A stretch of 64,000 bases of DNA from CAYVQZ01 sp964453435 (GTDB lineage: Bacteria; Abyssobacteria; SURF-5). A program made the translations under genes and the position numbers. How positions within the stretch are numbered: the first letter of the stretch is position 1; every line of letters starts with the position of its first letter. Where the stretch lies: positions 1-64,000 of the forward strand of contig CAYVQZ010000008.1 in NCBI GenBank assembly GCA_964453435.1. Reading direction: 5' to 3'. Of the stretch, positions 1 through 11,116 are shown one piece after another. The notes under the pieces were generated by a model, which was not told the origin of the DNA, searched no databases, and saw only the letters and a list, made by a program, of their open reading frames with translations.

Positions 1-53
<53 letters not shown>

Positions 54-287
54 AGCTAAAACTGTGAGGCCGCGTTCCCGGAAGGGTTCGCGTGCCGAGG
101 TCGATGCGCGCGTTATGCGAGGCAATGCGTCTTTCCCAGTTTTCAGGGAACGCAAGGAAAAGGAGGCTTTGACAATACAGGATCGGCCTTTTATTGAGCG
201 ATGAGCCATAGGCCCGAAAGGATGGGCTAGGGCTTAGAAGAAATGCGAGAGCGGCTTCTTCTGGTTCGTCTAGTCCGATTTGCGAGT

Positions 288-364
<77 letters not shown>

Positions 365-451
365 AGAGAAGCGTGAGTCCGTATGGGCGAAGCAGAAGGG
401 GCCGGTTTTGTTTGGTTCAAAGCACGGCCCTCCCGAGAGAGAGCAGGAGAC

Positions 452-524
452 GGGGATATAGCTCAATTGGGAGAGCGCCGCCCTTGCAAGGCGGAGGTTA
501 CCGGTTCGATCCCGGTTATCTCCA
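452..524 (+). tRNA. tRNA-Ala (TGC anticodon)
   Basis: The second spacer tRNA. Acceptor strands GGGGATA and TATCTCC pair, with one G-T pair, and the anticodon loop contains TGC. After the discriminator A (524) the DNA reads CAG, so the CCA tail is not encoded and must be added by the tRNA nucleotidyltransferase found at 47945-49312. The neighbouring tRNA-Ile does encode CCA. Confidence 0.96.
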
Positions 525-618
525 CAGCAGCTTGAGAGCGCGTGTACAGAGCCGAACGGTTGGGAGACGGAGCGTTTGGCTGTGGCTGCGCGCCACAGAG
601 ATAACCCGCGAATGGGTT

Positions 619-630
619 TGTTCTTTGACA
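619..630 (+). promoter_or_regulatory. boxA-like rRNA antitermination element
   Basis: TGTTCTTTGACA, about 90 bases before 23S, matches the boxA consensus TGYTCTTTAACA at nearly every position. This is where NusB/S10-dependent antitermination boxes sit in rRNA operons. Bases just before 23S and just after it (a GTTTTTT run and an AAAAAAC run) could form part of the pre-23S processing stem. Confidence 0.75.
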
Positions 631-718
631 AGTGAGCATGTTTAGTAGTGGCTGGGTAATCCGCTACAATTGCGCAAGTTTGTGCCTGAAGCTCTCCTTG
701 GAACATGGCGAGTTTTTT

Positions 719-3767
<3,049 letters not shown>

Positions 3768-3860
3768 AAATTGTTTTCATCTTCAAAAAACGAGCCAGGG
3801 AAGCTTCGCACAACAGCCGGATTGTGCGGCATTGCCCGGCCATGCTCACTTGAATTTTTT

Positions 3861-3976
<116 letters not shown>

Positions 3977-3986
3977 TATGAGTTAT

Positions 3987-4019
3987 GAGGGTCCCGAAAT
4001 TCGGGACCCTCTTTTTTTT
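3987..4019 (+). terminator. rRNA operon intrinsic terminator
   Basis: A perfect inverted repeat with 12-base arms (GAGGGTCCCGAA / TTCGGGACCCTC) is followed by eight T residues. It starts 10 nt after 5S. Confidence 0.95.
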
Positions 4020-4337
4020 GAGCGCCGGGTCGCCTGCCGCATTATGGTTTTATTTTCGGATGCTTTCGACCAAGCCGGTGTCGGTCCTGCACGTAACCGC
4101 CTATGCGAATCCGCCCGACGGTTCGGTCATTCGCGCTTCTCTCTCCCCTACCCCTTTCACGTTTCCGGCATTGCGTGAGCCCGCCGCCTGTCGGCGAGTT
4201 CCGGAGGGCACTTCGTGAAATCTCTGAATTGAGGGTGCTCCCGTTATCCGAACGCGTTCAGCAAATGTCATAAGCGTATTCCATCATTTTTGAAACCGGG
4301 ATAGATTTATGCGACTTAGATAATGCGACATCGTTTT
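4020..4337. other. gene-free spacer between rRNA operon and kinase gene
   Basis: About 320 bases with no convincing reading frame, RNA or repeat. The short frames here have no ribosome binding site and no recognisable protein content. Confidence 0.5.
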
Positions 4338-4346
4338 TGCTATAAT
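4338..4346 (+). promoter_or_regulatory. putative extended -10 promoter for the sensor kinase operon
   Basis: TGCTATAAT is a perfect -10 hexamer with the extended TGn element, 65 nt before the kinase start codon. No good -35 is present at 16-18 nt, which is tolerable for an extended -10 promoter. It may drive the kinase and the regulator that overlaps it. Confidence 0.5.
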
Positions 4347-4411
4347 TACAACCGTATTCCCGTGAATTATTTGTTATCGTATGGACCAACGAGACAGCCC
4401 GGACCGCCGAA

Positions 4412-7400
4412 ATGAAGAGCGCGAGAAAAAAGAAGGCCGATCTTGTGCTAGAAATTGAAGCCCTGCGCTCGCGCGTGGCCGAACTGGAGAAGATTACCGC
4501 CGAGGGCGGACAAGCGGAACAATCGCTGCGGGAGAGCGAAGCGAAATTCCGCCTTGTCACCGAGACTATTCAGGATGTCTTTTGGATGAGTACGCCGGGT
4601 GTGAAAGAGATGCTATACGTGAGCCCGGCCTATGAGATTCTGTGGGGCCGCTCACGAGACAGTCTCTATCAGTCTCCTCAATCATATGTAGATGCAATCC
4701 ACCCGGATGATCGACAGAGGGTGCAGGCAGCCATCAAGAACCACGAACAGGGTGAATATGAAGTCGAATATCGGGTAATCCGACCTGACGGCTCTATGCG
4801 CTGGATTCGGGACCGCGGCTTTCCGATTCGAGACGGACAGGGAGAGCTGCTTCGTATGACTGGAGTTGCGAGTGACATTACGGATTTGAAACTCATCCAG
4901 GAAAAACTGGATCAACGCCGAGAGCATCTTGAGGAACTGGTAAAAGACCGTACTGCTGACCTCGTAATTGCCAACAAACACCTGCGGAAGGAAATAGCCG
5001 AGCGGGAAAAGACGGAACGAGCGCTGAAGGAAGCGGGAGTGATGGCAAGCCTGATGGCAAATGCTTTGCCCGCCCTCATCGCATACGTCGGCGCCGATTT
5101 GCGTTACAGGTTCGTTAACGCCGCATACGAAGAATGGTTCGGTGTGAAACAGTCAGAAGCTATAGGGCGATATGTGTGGGAGATTCTTGACGAATCCGTT
5201 CAGTCCTTTCTGCGACCACAGTTCGAGACGGCGCTATCCGGAGAGAGCATAACCTACGAAGCAATCCATCGCCATCGCACGAAAGGCATGCGCACGAACC
5301 AGACAACGCTGGTCCCGCATTGCGGCCCCGATGGAGCGGTCAGCGGGTTCTATATGCTTTCCGTAGACGTGACCGAACGCAAGCGGAGCGAGGAAGCGCT
5401 CCGCAAAAGCGAAGAGCAACTGCGGCTTCTTACGGACTCGCTGCCAGTGCTCATATCATACGTAGACACAAATCAATGCTATCGCTTCAACAACAAGAGC
5501 TACGAAACGTGGTTTGGATATAGGAGTTTGGATATCCATGGCAAACACATAAAAGAAGTGTTGGGTGAAGCCGCGTATGAGACAGTCCGGGACCATGTCG
5601 AGGCGGCGCTATCGGGCCGACACGTCTCCTACGAGGGATGTATTCCTTATAAGAAAGGTGAGCGGCGGGAAGTGCGGTGCAACTATATTCCCGACCTCAA
5701 GGACGGGAAGGTGCGAGGTTTTTTTGCGCTGATTCAAGACATCACGGAACGCAGGCAATATGAGAACGTCCTACAGGCGACAACGGAGAGCCTCGCGCAG
5801 GCGCAGCGAATCGCGCACCTGGGCAACTGGGATTGGAATATCGTCACCAATGAGCTCGTCTGGTCGGACGAGATCTACCGCATATTTGGTCTTACTCCCC
5901 GAGAGTTTGGCGCAACGTATGAAGCGTTTCTCGAGTCCTTGCATCCCGACGACCGGGAGATGGTCAAACAGAGGGTGAACCAGGCGCTTTATGAAAACGT
6001 GCCGTACAGCATCGACTACCGAATTGTGCGACGGGATGGGTCGGTCCGTATCGTTCATGAACAGGCTGAAGTGGTCTTTGAGGAAACAGGCCGGGCGATC
6101 CGCATGATTGGCACGGTCCAGGATATCACCGAGCGCAAAGAGGCAGAGCAGAAACTGGAGGAACGATTAAGGTTCGAGCAACTGATTTCGGACCTTGCCA
6201 CGCGATTTGTCAACGTGGCTTCGGAAGCAGTGGATAGCGAAATCGAAAGAGCTCTAAAGCAAGCGGTAGAATTCCTCGGCCTTGACAGGGGCTGCATTCT
6301 GGCTTTCTCTGACGATGCGAGCGAACTGCGCGTCACCCATTGTTATGCGTTGCCGGGAATAACTTCCATAAAGGACCTGAACGTCGGTGAAGCCATGCCG
6401 TGGCTCGCGGGTGAAATCCGTCACGGCGAAATCGCGCGTATAAAACATCTGCCGGTCGACTTTCCCGAGGGCGCGACACGAGACAGGGAATACATTTTGC
6501 AGGAAGGCCTGAAATCTCATATCGCGCTTCCACTCGTGGCAGACGGCAAAATTCTGTGGGCGCTCCGATTCGATTCTTTCAAGGAAGATGCGGATTGGTC
6601 GGATGAACTGATTCAACGACTCACGCTCATCGGGCAAATTTTTGCGCATGCGCTGATGAGAAAGCGGGTGGAAGAGAACGCCCGGCTGCTCCGGCAGCAG
6701 CTAACTCACATGACGCGGGTTTCCCTTATGGGAGAGCTGACCGCCTCGCTCGCTCATGAACTGAACCAGCCGCTGACGGCTATCTTAAGCAACGCCCAGG
6801 TCGCTCAGCGCTTTCTCGCCGATGGCCTTCCCGACCTCGAGGAATTGCGGGAGATTCTCGCGGACATTGTATCGGACGACAGGAGGGCAGGCGAAGTTAT
6901 TCGCAAGTTGCGGTCTCTGCTGAAAAAAGGAGAGCCGGAAAATGAGCGGATTAACATCAACGACGTTGTCGATGAGGTCATCGGCATTTTGAAAAGTGAA
7001 GCGATTCTCAAGGGCGTTTCGATCGAAGTTGAGGCGGGCTCGAGCCTGGCGGAGGTGCGCGCAGACCGGGTGCAGATACAGCAGGTTCTCATGAACCTGA
7101 TATTGAACGCTTCGGAAGCGATGGAGGACGTGCCGGAACCGGAATTTCGAAAAGTGGCGGTCCAAACAGGCGAAACCGAAAGAGGGGGGATTCTGGTTCG
7201 CATCCGGGACTTCGGAACCGGATTGGGGGAGGGAAATCCAGATAAGTTCTTTGAGCCCTTTCATACGACAAAGAAGGGTGGTTTGGGTATGGGGCTTGCA
7301 ATCAGCCGAAGCATCGTAGAGGCGCATGGCGGAAAAATACGGGCTGAGAATAACTGCGACCGAGGGGCGACATTTTTGTTCACGCTGCCGGCAGATTCGG

Positions 7401-7417
7401 GGGGACCGGATGACTGA
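4412..7417 (+). CDS. multi-PAS/GAF sensor histidine kinase (FixL/NodV type)
   Basis: 1001-residue kinase without an evident membrane segment, so probably cytoplasmic. A short coiled coil (about 1-35) precedes four PAS domains (about 40-165, 210-325, 330-450, 465-575). The first and fourth contain the HPDDR signature that marks PAS_3-type folds, and each is followed by a PAC-like stretch. A GAF domain follows (about 590-745). The phosphoacceptor is His782 in LAHELNQPL, the sequence typical of FixL/NodV-like kinases. The ATPase domain carries NLILNASEA (N box), GTGLG and GLGMGLAISR. No heme-binding PAS residue was identified by eye, so the signal is unknown. Its stop overlaps the start of the response regulator by 8 nt, so the two form a translationally coupled pair. 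Confidence 0.93.
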   Translation: MKSARKKKADLVLEIEALRSRVAELEKITAEGGQAEQSLRESEAKFRLVTETIQDVFWMSTPGVKEMLYVSPAYEILWGRSRDSLYQSPQSYVDAIHPDDRQRVQAAIKNHEQGEYEVEYRVIRPDGSMRWIRDRGFPIRDGQGELLRMTGVASDITDLKLIQEKLDQRREHLEELVKDRTADLVIANKHLRKEIAEREKTERALKEAGVMASLMANALPALIAYVGADLRYRFVNAAYEEWFGVKQSEAIGRYVWEILDESVQSFLRPQFETALSGESITYEAIHRHRTKGMRTNQTTLVPHCGPDGAVSGFYMLSVDVTERKRSEEALRKSEEQLRLLTDSLPVLISYVDTNQCYRFNNKSYETWFGYRSLDIHGKHIKEVLGEAAYETVRDHVEAALSGRHVSYEGCIPYKKGERREVRCNYIPDLKDGKVRGFFALIQDITERRQYENVLQATTESLAQAQRIAHLGNWDWNIVTNELVWSDEIYRIFGLTPREFGATYEAFLESLHPDDREMVKQRVNQALYENVPYSIDYRIVRRDGSVRIVHEQAEVVFEETGRAIRMIGTVQDITERKEAEQKLEERLRFEQLISDLATRFVNVASEAVDSEIERALKQAVEFLGLDRGCILAFSDDASELRVTHCYALPGITSIKDLNVGEAMPWLAGEIRHGEIARIKHLPVDFPEGATRDREYILQEGLKSHIALPLVADGKILWALRFDSFKEDADWSDELIQRLTLIGQIFAHALMRKRVEENARLLRQQLTHMTRVSLMGELTASLAHELNQPLTAILSNAQVAQRFLADGLPDLEELREILADIVSDDRRAGEVIRKLRSLLKKGEPENERININDVVDEVIGILKSEAILKGVSIEVEAGSSLAEVRADRVQIQQVLMNLILNASEAMEDVPEPEFRKVAVQTGETERGGILVRIRDFGTGLGEGNPDKFFEPFHTTKKGGLGMGLAISRSIVEAHGGKIRAENNCDRGATFLFTLPADSGGPDD

Positions 7418-8027
7418 GGAAGCGGCCACAGTATTTGTCGTGGATGATGACGCTTCGATTTTGAAGAGTCTGAAGCGTTTGATCAAATCGGAAGGCCATG
7501 ACGTGAAGACTTTTACCGGAGCCCGAGAATTTCTGGAGCAGGGTTCCTGCAAAGGACCCGGATGCCTCGTTCTCGATGTGCGAATGCCCGGGATCGATGG
7601 TCTCAAGCTGCAGGAAAAGATGGCCGAAGCCGGCCTTAGCATGCCGATCGTCTTCATAACCGGTTACGGGAACATCCCAATGAGCGTAAAGGCAATGAAG
7701 GCCGGCGCCGTGGACTTTCTCGAAAAGCCGTGCGATGGGCCGGCGCTTCTCACAGCAATTCGACGGGCAATCGAGCGGCATAAGACATCTCTAATCACAG
7801 AGTCCGAAAAAACCGACATCGAGCGCCGCGTAAACTCTCTGACCAGGCGAGAGCGCGAAGTCTTCGCTCTTGTAGTTACCGGTATGCTCAACAAACAGGC
7901 CGCCTGTGAACTCGGCATAACCGAAAAGACAATTAAGGTTCACCGCGGCCAGGTAATGCGGAAGATGGGCGCTGAATCGATAGCCGACCTTGTTCGCATG
8001 GCCCAAAAAATCGGATTTCCTCCCTGA
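7410..8027 (+). CDS. FixJ/NodW-family response regulator (REC + LuxR-type HTH)
   Basis: 205 residues. The receiver domain (about 7-120) has acidic residues VDDD (11-14), phosphoacceptor Asp56 in VLDVRMPG and Lys106 in LEKP. The C-terminal LuxR/GerE helix-turn-helix (about 140-200) reads LTRREREVFALVVTGMLNKQ and then ITEKTIKVHRGQVMRKM. I chose the ATG at 7410, which overlaps the kinase stop, over an in-frame upstream start at 7326 that would place non-receiver sequence before the domain. It is the evident partner of the upstream kinase. Its receiver aligns without gaps to the two lone receivers at 8161 and 10040. Confidence 0.93.
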   Translation: MTEEAATVFVVDDDASILKSLKRLIKSEGHDVKTFTGAREFLEQGSCKGPGCLVLDVRMPGIDGLKLQEKMAEAGLSMPIVFITGYGNIPMSVKAMKAGAVDFLEKPCDGPALLTAIRRAIERHKTSLITESEKTDIERRVNSLTRREREVFALVVTGMLNKQAACELGITEKTIKVHRGQVMRKMGAESIADLVRMAQKIGFPP

Positions 8028-8038
8028 AAACCACTGCG

Positions 8039-8058
8039 TATTGGACCAAAGTCCAATA
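8039..8058. promoter_or_regulatory. perfect inverted repeat, possible operator
   Basis: TATTGGAC and GTCCAATA are perfect 8-base arms separated by four bases. The repeat lies 12 nt after the FixJ-type regulator and about 100 nt before the lone receiver gene. It has no T-run, so a simple terminator is unlikely. A dimeric regulator could bind such a symmetric site; this is inference only. Confidence 0.4.
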
Positions 8059-8160
8059 GACAACTCCTCGCCGCCCCTCTAAACTCGTAGCATGGGCAGA
8101 ATCCCCTGCGGCGGCATTTCGGCAAAACCTTCAATTGTGGAACAGACTCATGAGGCATGC

Positions 8161-8547
8161 ATGATTAAGACGCGGTCGTTGATAGGTGTGGTGGATGACG
8201 ACCCCTCTGTTTGCAAAGCGTTGCGCAGGCTCCTTAAGTCGGTAGGATTGGACTCAAAGGTATTTTCCTCTGCCGAAGACCTGTTGAGTTTTGAAGGCAT
8301 TGACTCGCTCGATTGCCTGATTGTGGATGTCCGAATGCCCGTCATGAGCGGGCTGGATTTGCAGAAGCAACTGACCGCTTCGGGCCGGTTGCTTCCCATC
8401 ATATTCATTACGGCGCATGACGACCCCCAGGCACGCGAACAGGGAATGCGTGAAGGAGCAGTGGATTTTCTTCAGAAACCGTTTGAAGACCGTCTTTTGC
8501 TTGATGCAATGGCTCTGGCCTTGGGTAAAGGGAAACAGAAACCGTGA
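8161..8547 (+). CDS. single-domain response regulator (REC only)
   Basis: 128 residues comprising a receiver domain only: VVDDDPSV at the N-terminus, phosphoacceptor Asp56 in LIVDVRMP, a Thr in FITAHDD and Lys106 in LQKPFED. The ATG at 8161 is preceded by GAGG at a suitable distance. The in-frame ATG at 8092 would add 23 residues unrelated to the receiver fold. There is no output domain, so it probably acts as a phosphate relay or a CheY-like binding switch. It closely resembles the receiver at 10040 and the receiver half of the regulator at 7410, which implies local duplication. Confidence 0.88.
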   Translation: MIKTRSLIGVVDDDPSVCKALRRLLKSVGLDSKVFSSAEDLLSFEGIDSLDCLIVDVRMPVMSGLDLQKQLTASGRLLPIIFITAHDDPQAREQGMREGAVDFLQKPFEDRLLLDAMALALGKGKQKP

Positions 8548-8656
8548 GTGGATTGGAGGTGGTCCGGAAAAAAACGGACAACATAAGCGGTTGAATTTTG
8601 ATTAGCGCTATCCATTCAGAATCCGCAAGTGACAGTACAACCAGAAGGAGAAGAGA

Positions 8657-9958
8657 ATGCTGAAAAGAAACTGGGTTATCGCGGCGGCAGTATTGATGCT
8701 TCTTGTGCCGGCCAGTGGGTACGCAGGGCAGGGCGCGGCCTGCTCGTTTCCCGCAATGGAGCCTGTTCCGGCGCCGTCGGCGGGCCACGTTGTGAAGGCG
8801 CACAATCTCTTGATTCTTGCCGATGTTTCCAGGTCGATGAACGATGCAGGTAAGGAAGATACGGAAAGGGCGTTTCTGACTTCGTTTAACAGTGGTATTC
8901 CCGAAGGTCTGAAGAACGCGGGGCTGCGGACATTCGGCCAGAGCGCGTACTACCATACGGTATTGGTTCAACCGGTCGAAAGCTATGACCGCTCCGTCCT
9001 CGGCAGCCATATAGGCGATTTGGACGCCGGCTGCGGGAATACTCCCCTGGCATCCGCGCTTACGAAGGCGCTGAGCGACCTGGAGGAGGCGACCGGAAAC
9101 ATAGCCATCCTCGTGGTCAGCGACGGTGAGAACGTGAGCCGCGACCCCATCGCGCCGACAATCGCTTTGAAGGAAATGTTCGGGGAACGCCTGTGTGTTT
9201 ACACCGTTCATGTGGGTGACTCCGAAAAGGGAAGGATGACCCTGTATGAATTGGCGCGCCACGGCGAATGCGGCATGGCCAAAACGGGCGCCGAATTACA
9301 GTCTAAGAACGCCATGAGGGATTTTATCGTGGCCATGTTTTATGAGCATAAGTTCTTTGACAGCGACGGCGACGGCGTGCCCGACAACCTTGACAGGTGC
9401 CCCAACACGCCGAAGGGCGTTGAGGTTGACAGCGTGGGTTGCCCGCTCGACAGCGATGGCGACGGCGTGCCCGATTACCTCGACAAATGCCCGAATACTC
9501 CAAAGGAGGCGAAGGTTGACAGCGTGGGTTGTCCGCTTGACAGCGACGGCGACGGCGTTCCCGATTACCTCGACAAGTGTCCCGACACACCTGCGGGGAT
9601 ACCGGTCGACGGCCATGGGTGCTGGATTGCCGCGGGTTTGACCTTTGACTACAACAAATGGGATATAAAACCGAAGTATTATACCAACCTCGACAGGGCA
9701 GTTCTTGTGTTGAAGAATAATCCGAACATGAAGATAGAGGTCCGCGGACATACGGATGGTGTCGGGTCTCAAGCATACAATCAACCGCTCTCCGAGAAGA
9801 GAGCCCAGGCGGTGAAAAATTACATCGTCTCCAAGGGAATCAGCGCTGAGAGGCTCACCGTGAAGGGTATGGGTAAGTTGGATCCGGCAGCCACCAACGA
9901 CACTCCCGAGGGACGAGCGCAGAACAGGCGCGTCGAGTTCAGGATAATCAGCAAATAA
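8657..9958 (+). CDS. secreted VWA - thrombospondin type-3 repeat - OmpA-like protein
   Basis: 433 residues. A signal peptide (about 1-23, likely cut after GYA) leads into a von Willebrand A domain with a MIDAS motif, Asp56-x-Ser58-x-Ser60 (DVSRS), a TPL segment and VVSDGEN. Three nearly identical 30-residue calcium-binding TSP3 repeats follow (DSDGDGVPD...LD.CP.TP). The C-terminal OmpA/MotB peptidoglycan-binding domain contains VRGHTDGVGS and NRRVEFRI. It has no N-terminal beta-barrel, so it is probably a periplasmic or outer-membrane-associated protein that binds peptidoglycan and presents a metal-dependent adhesion domain. A ribosome binding site (GGAGAAGAG) lies just before the ATG. It sits between two lone receivers, but no direct functional link is shown. 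Confidence 0.9.
   Translation: MLKRNWVIAAAVLMLLVPASGYAGQGAACSFPAMEPVPAPSAGHVVKAHNLLILADVSRSMNDAGKEDTERAFLTSFNSGIPEGLKNAGLRTFGQSAYYHTVLVQPVESYDRSVLGSHIGDLDAGCGNTPLASALTKALSDLEEATGNIAILVVSDGENVSRDPIAPTIALKEMFGERLCVYTVHVGDSEKGRMTLYELARHGECGMAKTGAELQSKNAMRDFIVAMFYEHKFFDSDGDGVPDNLDRCPNTPKGVEVDSVGCPLDSDGDGVPDYLDKCPNTPKEAKVDSVGCPLDSDGDGVPDYLDKCPDTPAGIPVDGHGCWIAAGLTFDYNKWDIKPKYYTNLDRAVLVLKNNPNMKIEVRGHTDGVGSQAYNQPLSEKRAQAVKNYIVSKGISAERLTVKGMGKLDPAATNDTPEGRAQNRRVEFRIISK
9359..9628 (+). repeat. three tandem 90-bp repeats encoding TSP3 calcium-binding units
   Basis: Units at 9359-9448, 9449-9538 and 9539-9628 share a 90-base period. They keep DNA-level identity (GACAGCGACGGCGACGGCGT and similar) as well as protein-level identity, which points to recent duplication or gene conversion. 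In frame, each unit adds 30 residues. Confidence 0.85.
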
Positions 9959-9980
9959 AGGCGCTGAACCTGTCAACTGT

Positions 9981-10024
9981 TGCGGCGGCGCATCTTCTTT
10001 GCGTGAGAGCGACGCGCCGCCGCA
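9981..10024. repeat. GC-rich inverted repeat between OmpA-like gene and receiver gene
   Basis: TGCGGCGGCGC and GCGCCGCCGCA are perfect 11-base arms around a 22-base loop, within the 81-nt gap between the two genes. It could be an mRNA-stabilising or partially terminating hairpin. There is no downstream T-run. Confidence 0.55.
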
Positions 10025-10039
10025 GCCGAAGATGATTCT

Positions 10040-10441
10040 ATGACCGATAAAAGCACATTCATATACGTTGTGGATGACGACCCTTCCGTCACCAAAGCCT
10101 TGTGCAGACTTATCCAGTCGGCCGGGTTCCGTGTGCAAGCTTTTGCATCGGCCGAGGAATTGCTGGAACTCGGGAATCCGGAAACGACCGATTGCCTGGT
10201 CCTTGATGTTCGGCTGCCGGGTATGAATGGGATCGACTTGCAGAAAAAATTAGCCTTCGCGGGGTCGAAATTCCCGGTCATTTTCATAACGGCGTATGAG
10301 GACTCCCGAGCGGAGCAAGAGGCAATGACTTCCGGCGCTGTGGCGTTTCTGCGAAAACCCTTCGAAGACCGGCATCTGTTGAATGCCATTCGGTCGGCTG
10401 TCAAACAAAAAGACCGAGGCGACCGTGACAAAGCCTGTTAG
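10040..10441 (+). CDS. single-domain response regulator (REC only)
   Basis: 133 residues forming a receiver domain with VVDDDPSV, phosphoacceptor Asp56 (VLDVRLPG), Thr in FITAYED and Lys106 (LRKPFED), plus a short charged tail. The key residues fall at the same positions as in the receivers at 7410 and 8161. There is no output domain. Together with the gene at 8161 it brackets the VWA-OmpA protein. Either lone receiver could compete for phosphate from the kinase at 4412; this is inferred from proximity and similarity. Confidence 0.88.
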   Translation: MTDKSTFIYVVDDDPSVTKALCRLIQSAGFRVQAFASAEELLELGNPETTDCLVLDVRLPGMNGIDLQKKLAFAGSKFPVIFITAYEDSRAEQEAMTSGAVAFLRKPFEDRHLLNAIRSAVKQKDRGDRDKAC

Positions 10442-11030
10442 ACGGCGCGCTTCGGGGACAACGCCTTGACATGTCTACATAGCAGATTCACAGTGGGTGT
10501 GTCCCGGAACAGTCCGTGTAATCGACCGCGAGACGAATCCACTCTGAGTGTGTCCCACGGTTCGGGATGCCCTGCTTTGGGGGCAGTCCGCCAATCTATC
10601 CCGCGAATGCGCGGGACTTCGCTCCACTCAGCGAAGGAAAGCGGGTTGCTCCGGGGACAGTCCCGATTCTACGGCACTTGGTGCCCGTAAATCTGGGACA
10701 GTCCCCTACGCTGAAGGACGTGGGATTCCGTAATTGGGTACAGCCCCCAAAGCTTGTTGTTCGGCAAGATGTGCAATTGTGAGACAGATTCACAGTTCCC
10801 TTCGCCGGGCAATCGTGGGACAGGCTCTCGCCCTTTGCTGTTTGCTCGAGGAACCGCGCTCCGACCGAAATCACGCCAACAAAGAGGAAAAATGTTGATT
10901 CGGTGGGGCTGAAGACGGCCAATCCTGCAGGAAGTTTGTTTCCGCCGGGCGATAGAGCGAAGATTTGAAGCGATGTTTGCCTGAGCGTCGACAAATGAAA
11001 CAAATATTTCGGGTGGGAAAAAGAAATCGA
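10442..11030. repeat. gene-free region carrying dispersed intergenic repeats
   Basis: No convincing gene. The segment 10541-10800 resembles the reverse complement of segments at 15650-15790 and 63690-63850; shared pieces include GTGTCCCACGGTT, CAGTCCGCCAATCT, CCGTAATTGGGTACAGC and CCCAAAGCTTG. The part 10651-10705 is closely related to the reverse complement of 28660-28712 (GGGACTGTCCC modules). The exact 16-mer GTGAGACAGATTCACA occurs at 10779 and again at 18471. This looks like a decayed, non-coding dispersed repeat family. Confidence 0.65.
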
Positions 11031-11036
11031 GTTCAC

Positions 11037-11042
11037 TATAAT
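11037..11042 (+). promoter_or_regulatory. putative -10 box upstream of the cytochrome b operon
   Basis: A perfect TATAAT lies 35 nt before the leader ORF and 70 nt before cytochrome b. No good -35 hexamer is visible at the usual distance, so an activator may be required. Modest confidence. Confidence 0.4.
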
Positions 11043-11077
11043 AGTACGAACGAGTCCACAGCAAAAGGATAGAACAT

Positions 11078-11116
11078 ATGGCGGGAACAATTATCCTGAA
11101 TTCGTTCAGCCCATGA
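11078..11116 (+). CDS. 12-codon leader ORF coupled to cytochrome b
   Basis: ATG at 11078 follows a good ribosome binding site (AAAAGGAT, 11063-11070) and encodes MAGTIILNSFSP. Its stop TGA overlaps the cytochrome b start codon as ATGA. The cytochrome b ATG itself has no ribosome binding site, so initiation there may depend on ribosomes terminating on this leader. Alternatively this is chance. The peptide has no recognisable function. Confidence 0.45.
   Translation: MAGTIILNSFSP

Noticed and set aside
8408..9262. 284-codon frame antisense to the receiver and VWA-OmpA genes
   Set aside because: The plus-strand frames show clear domains. The antisense frame is a shadow of their high-GC codon pattern.
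9359..9628. Possible CRISPR-like array
   Set aside because: The 90-base period is in frame inside a gene and encodes TSP3 repeats; there are no spacers.
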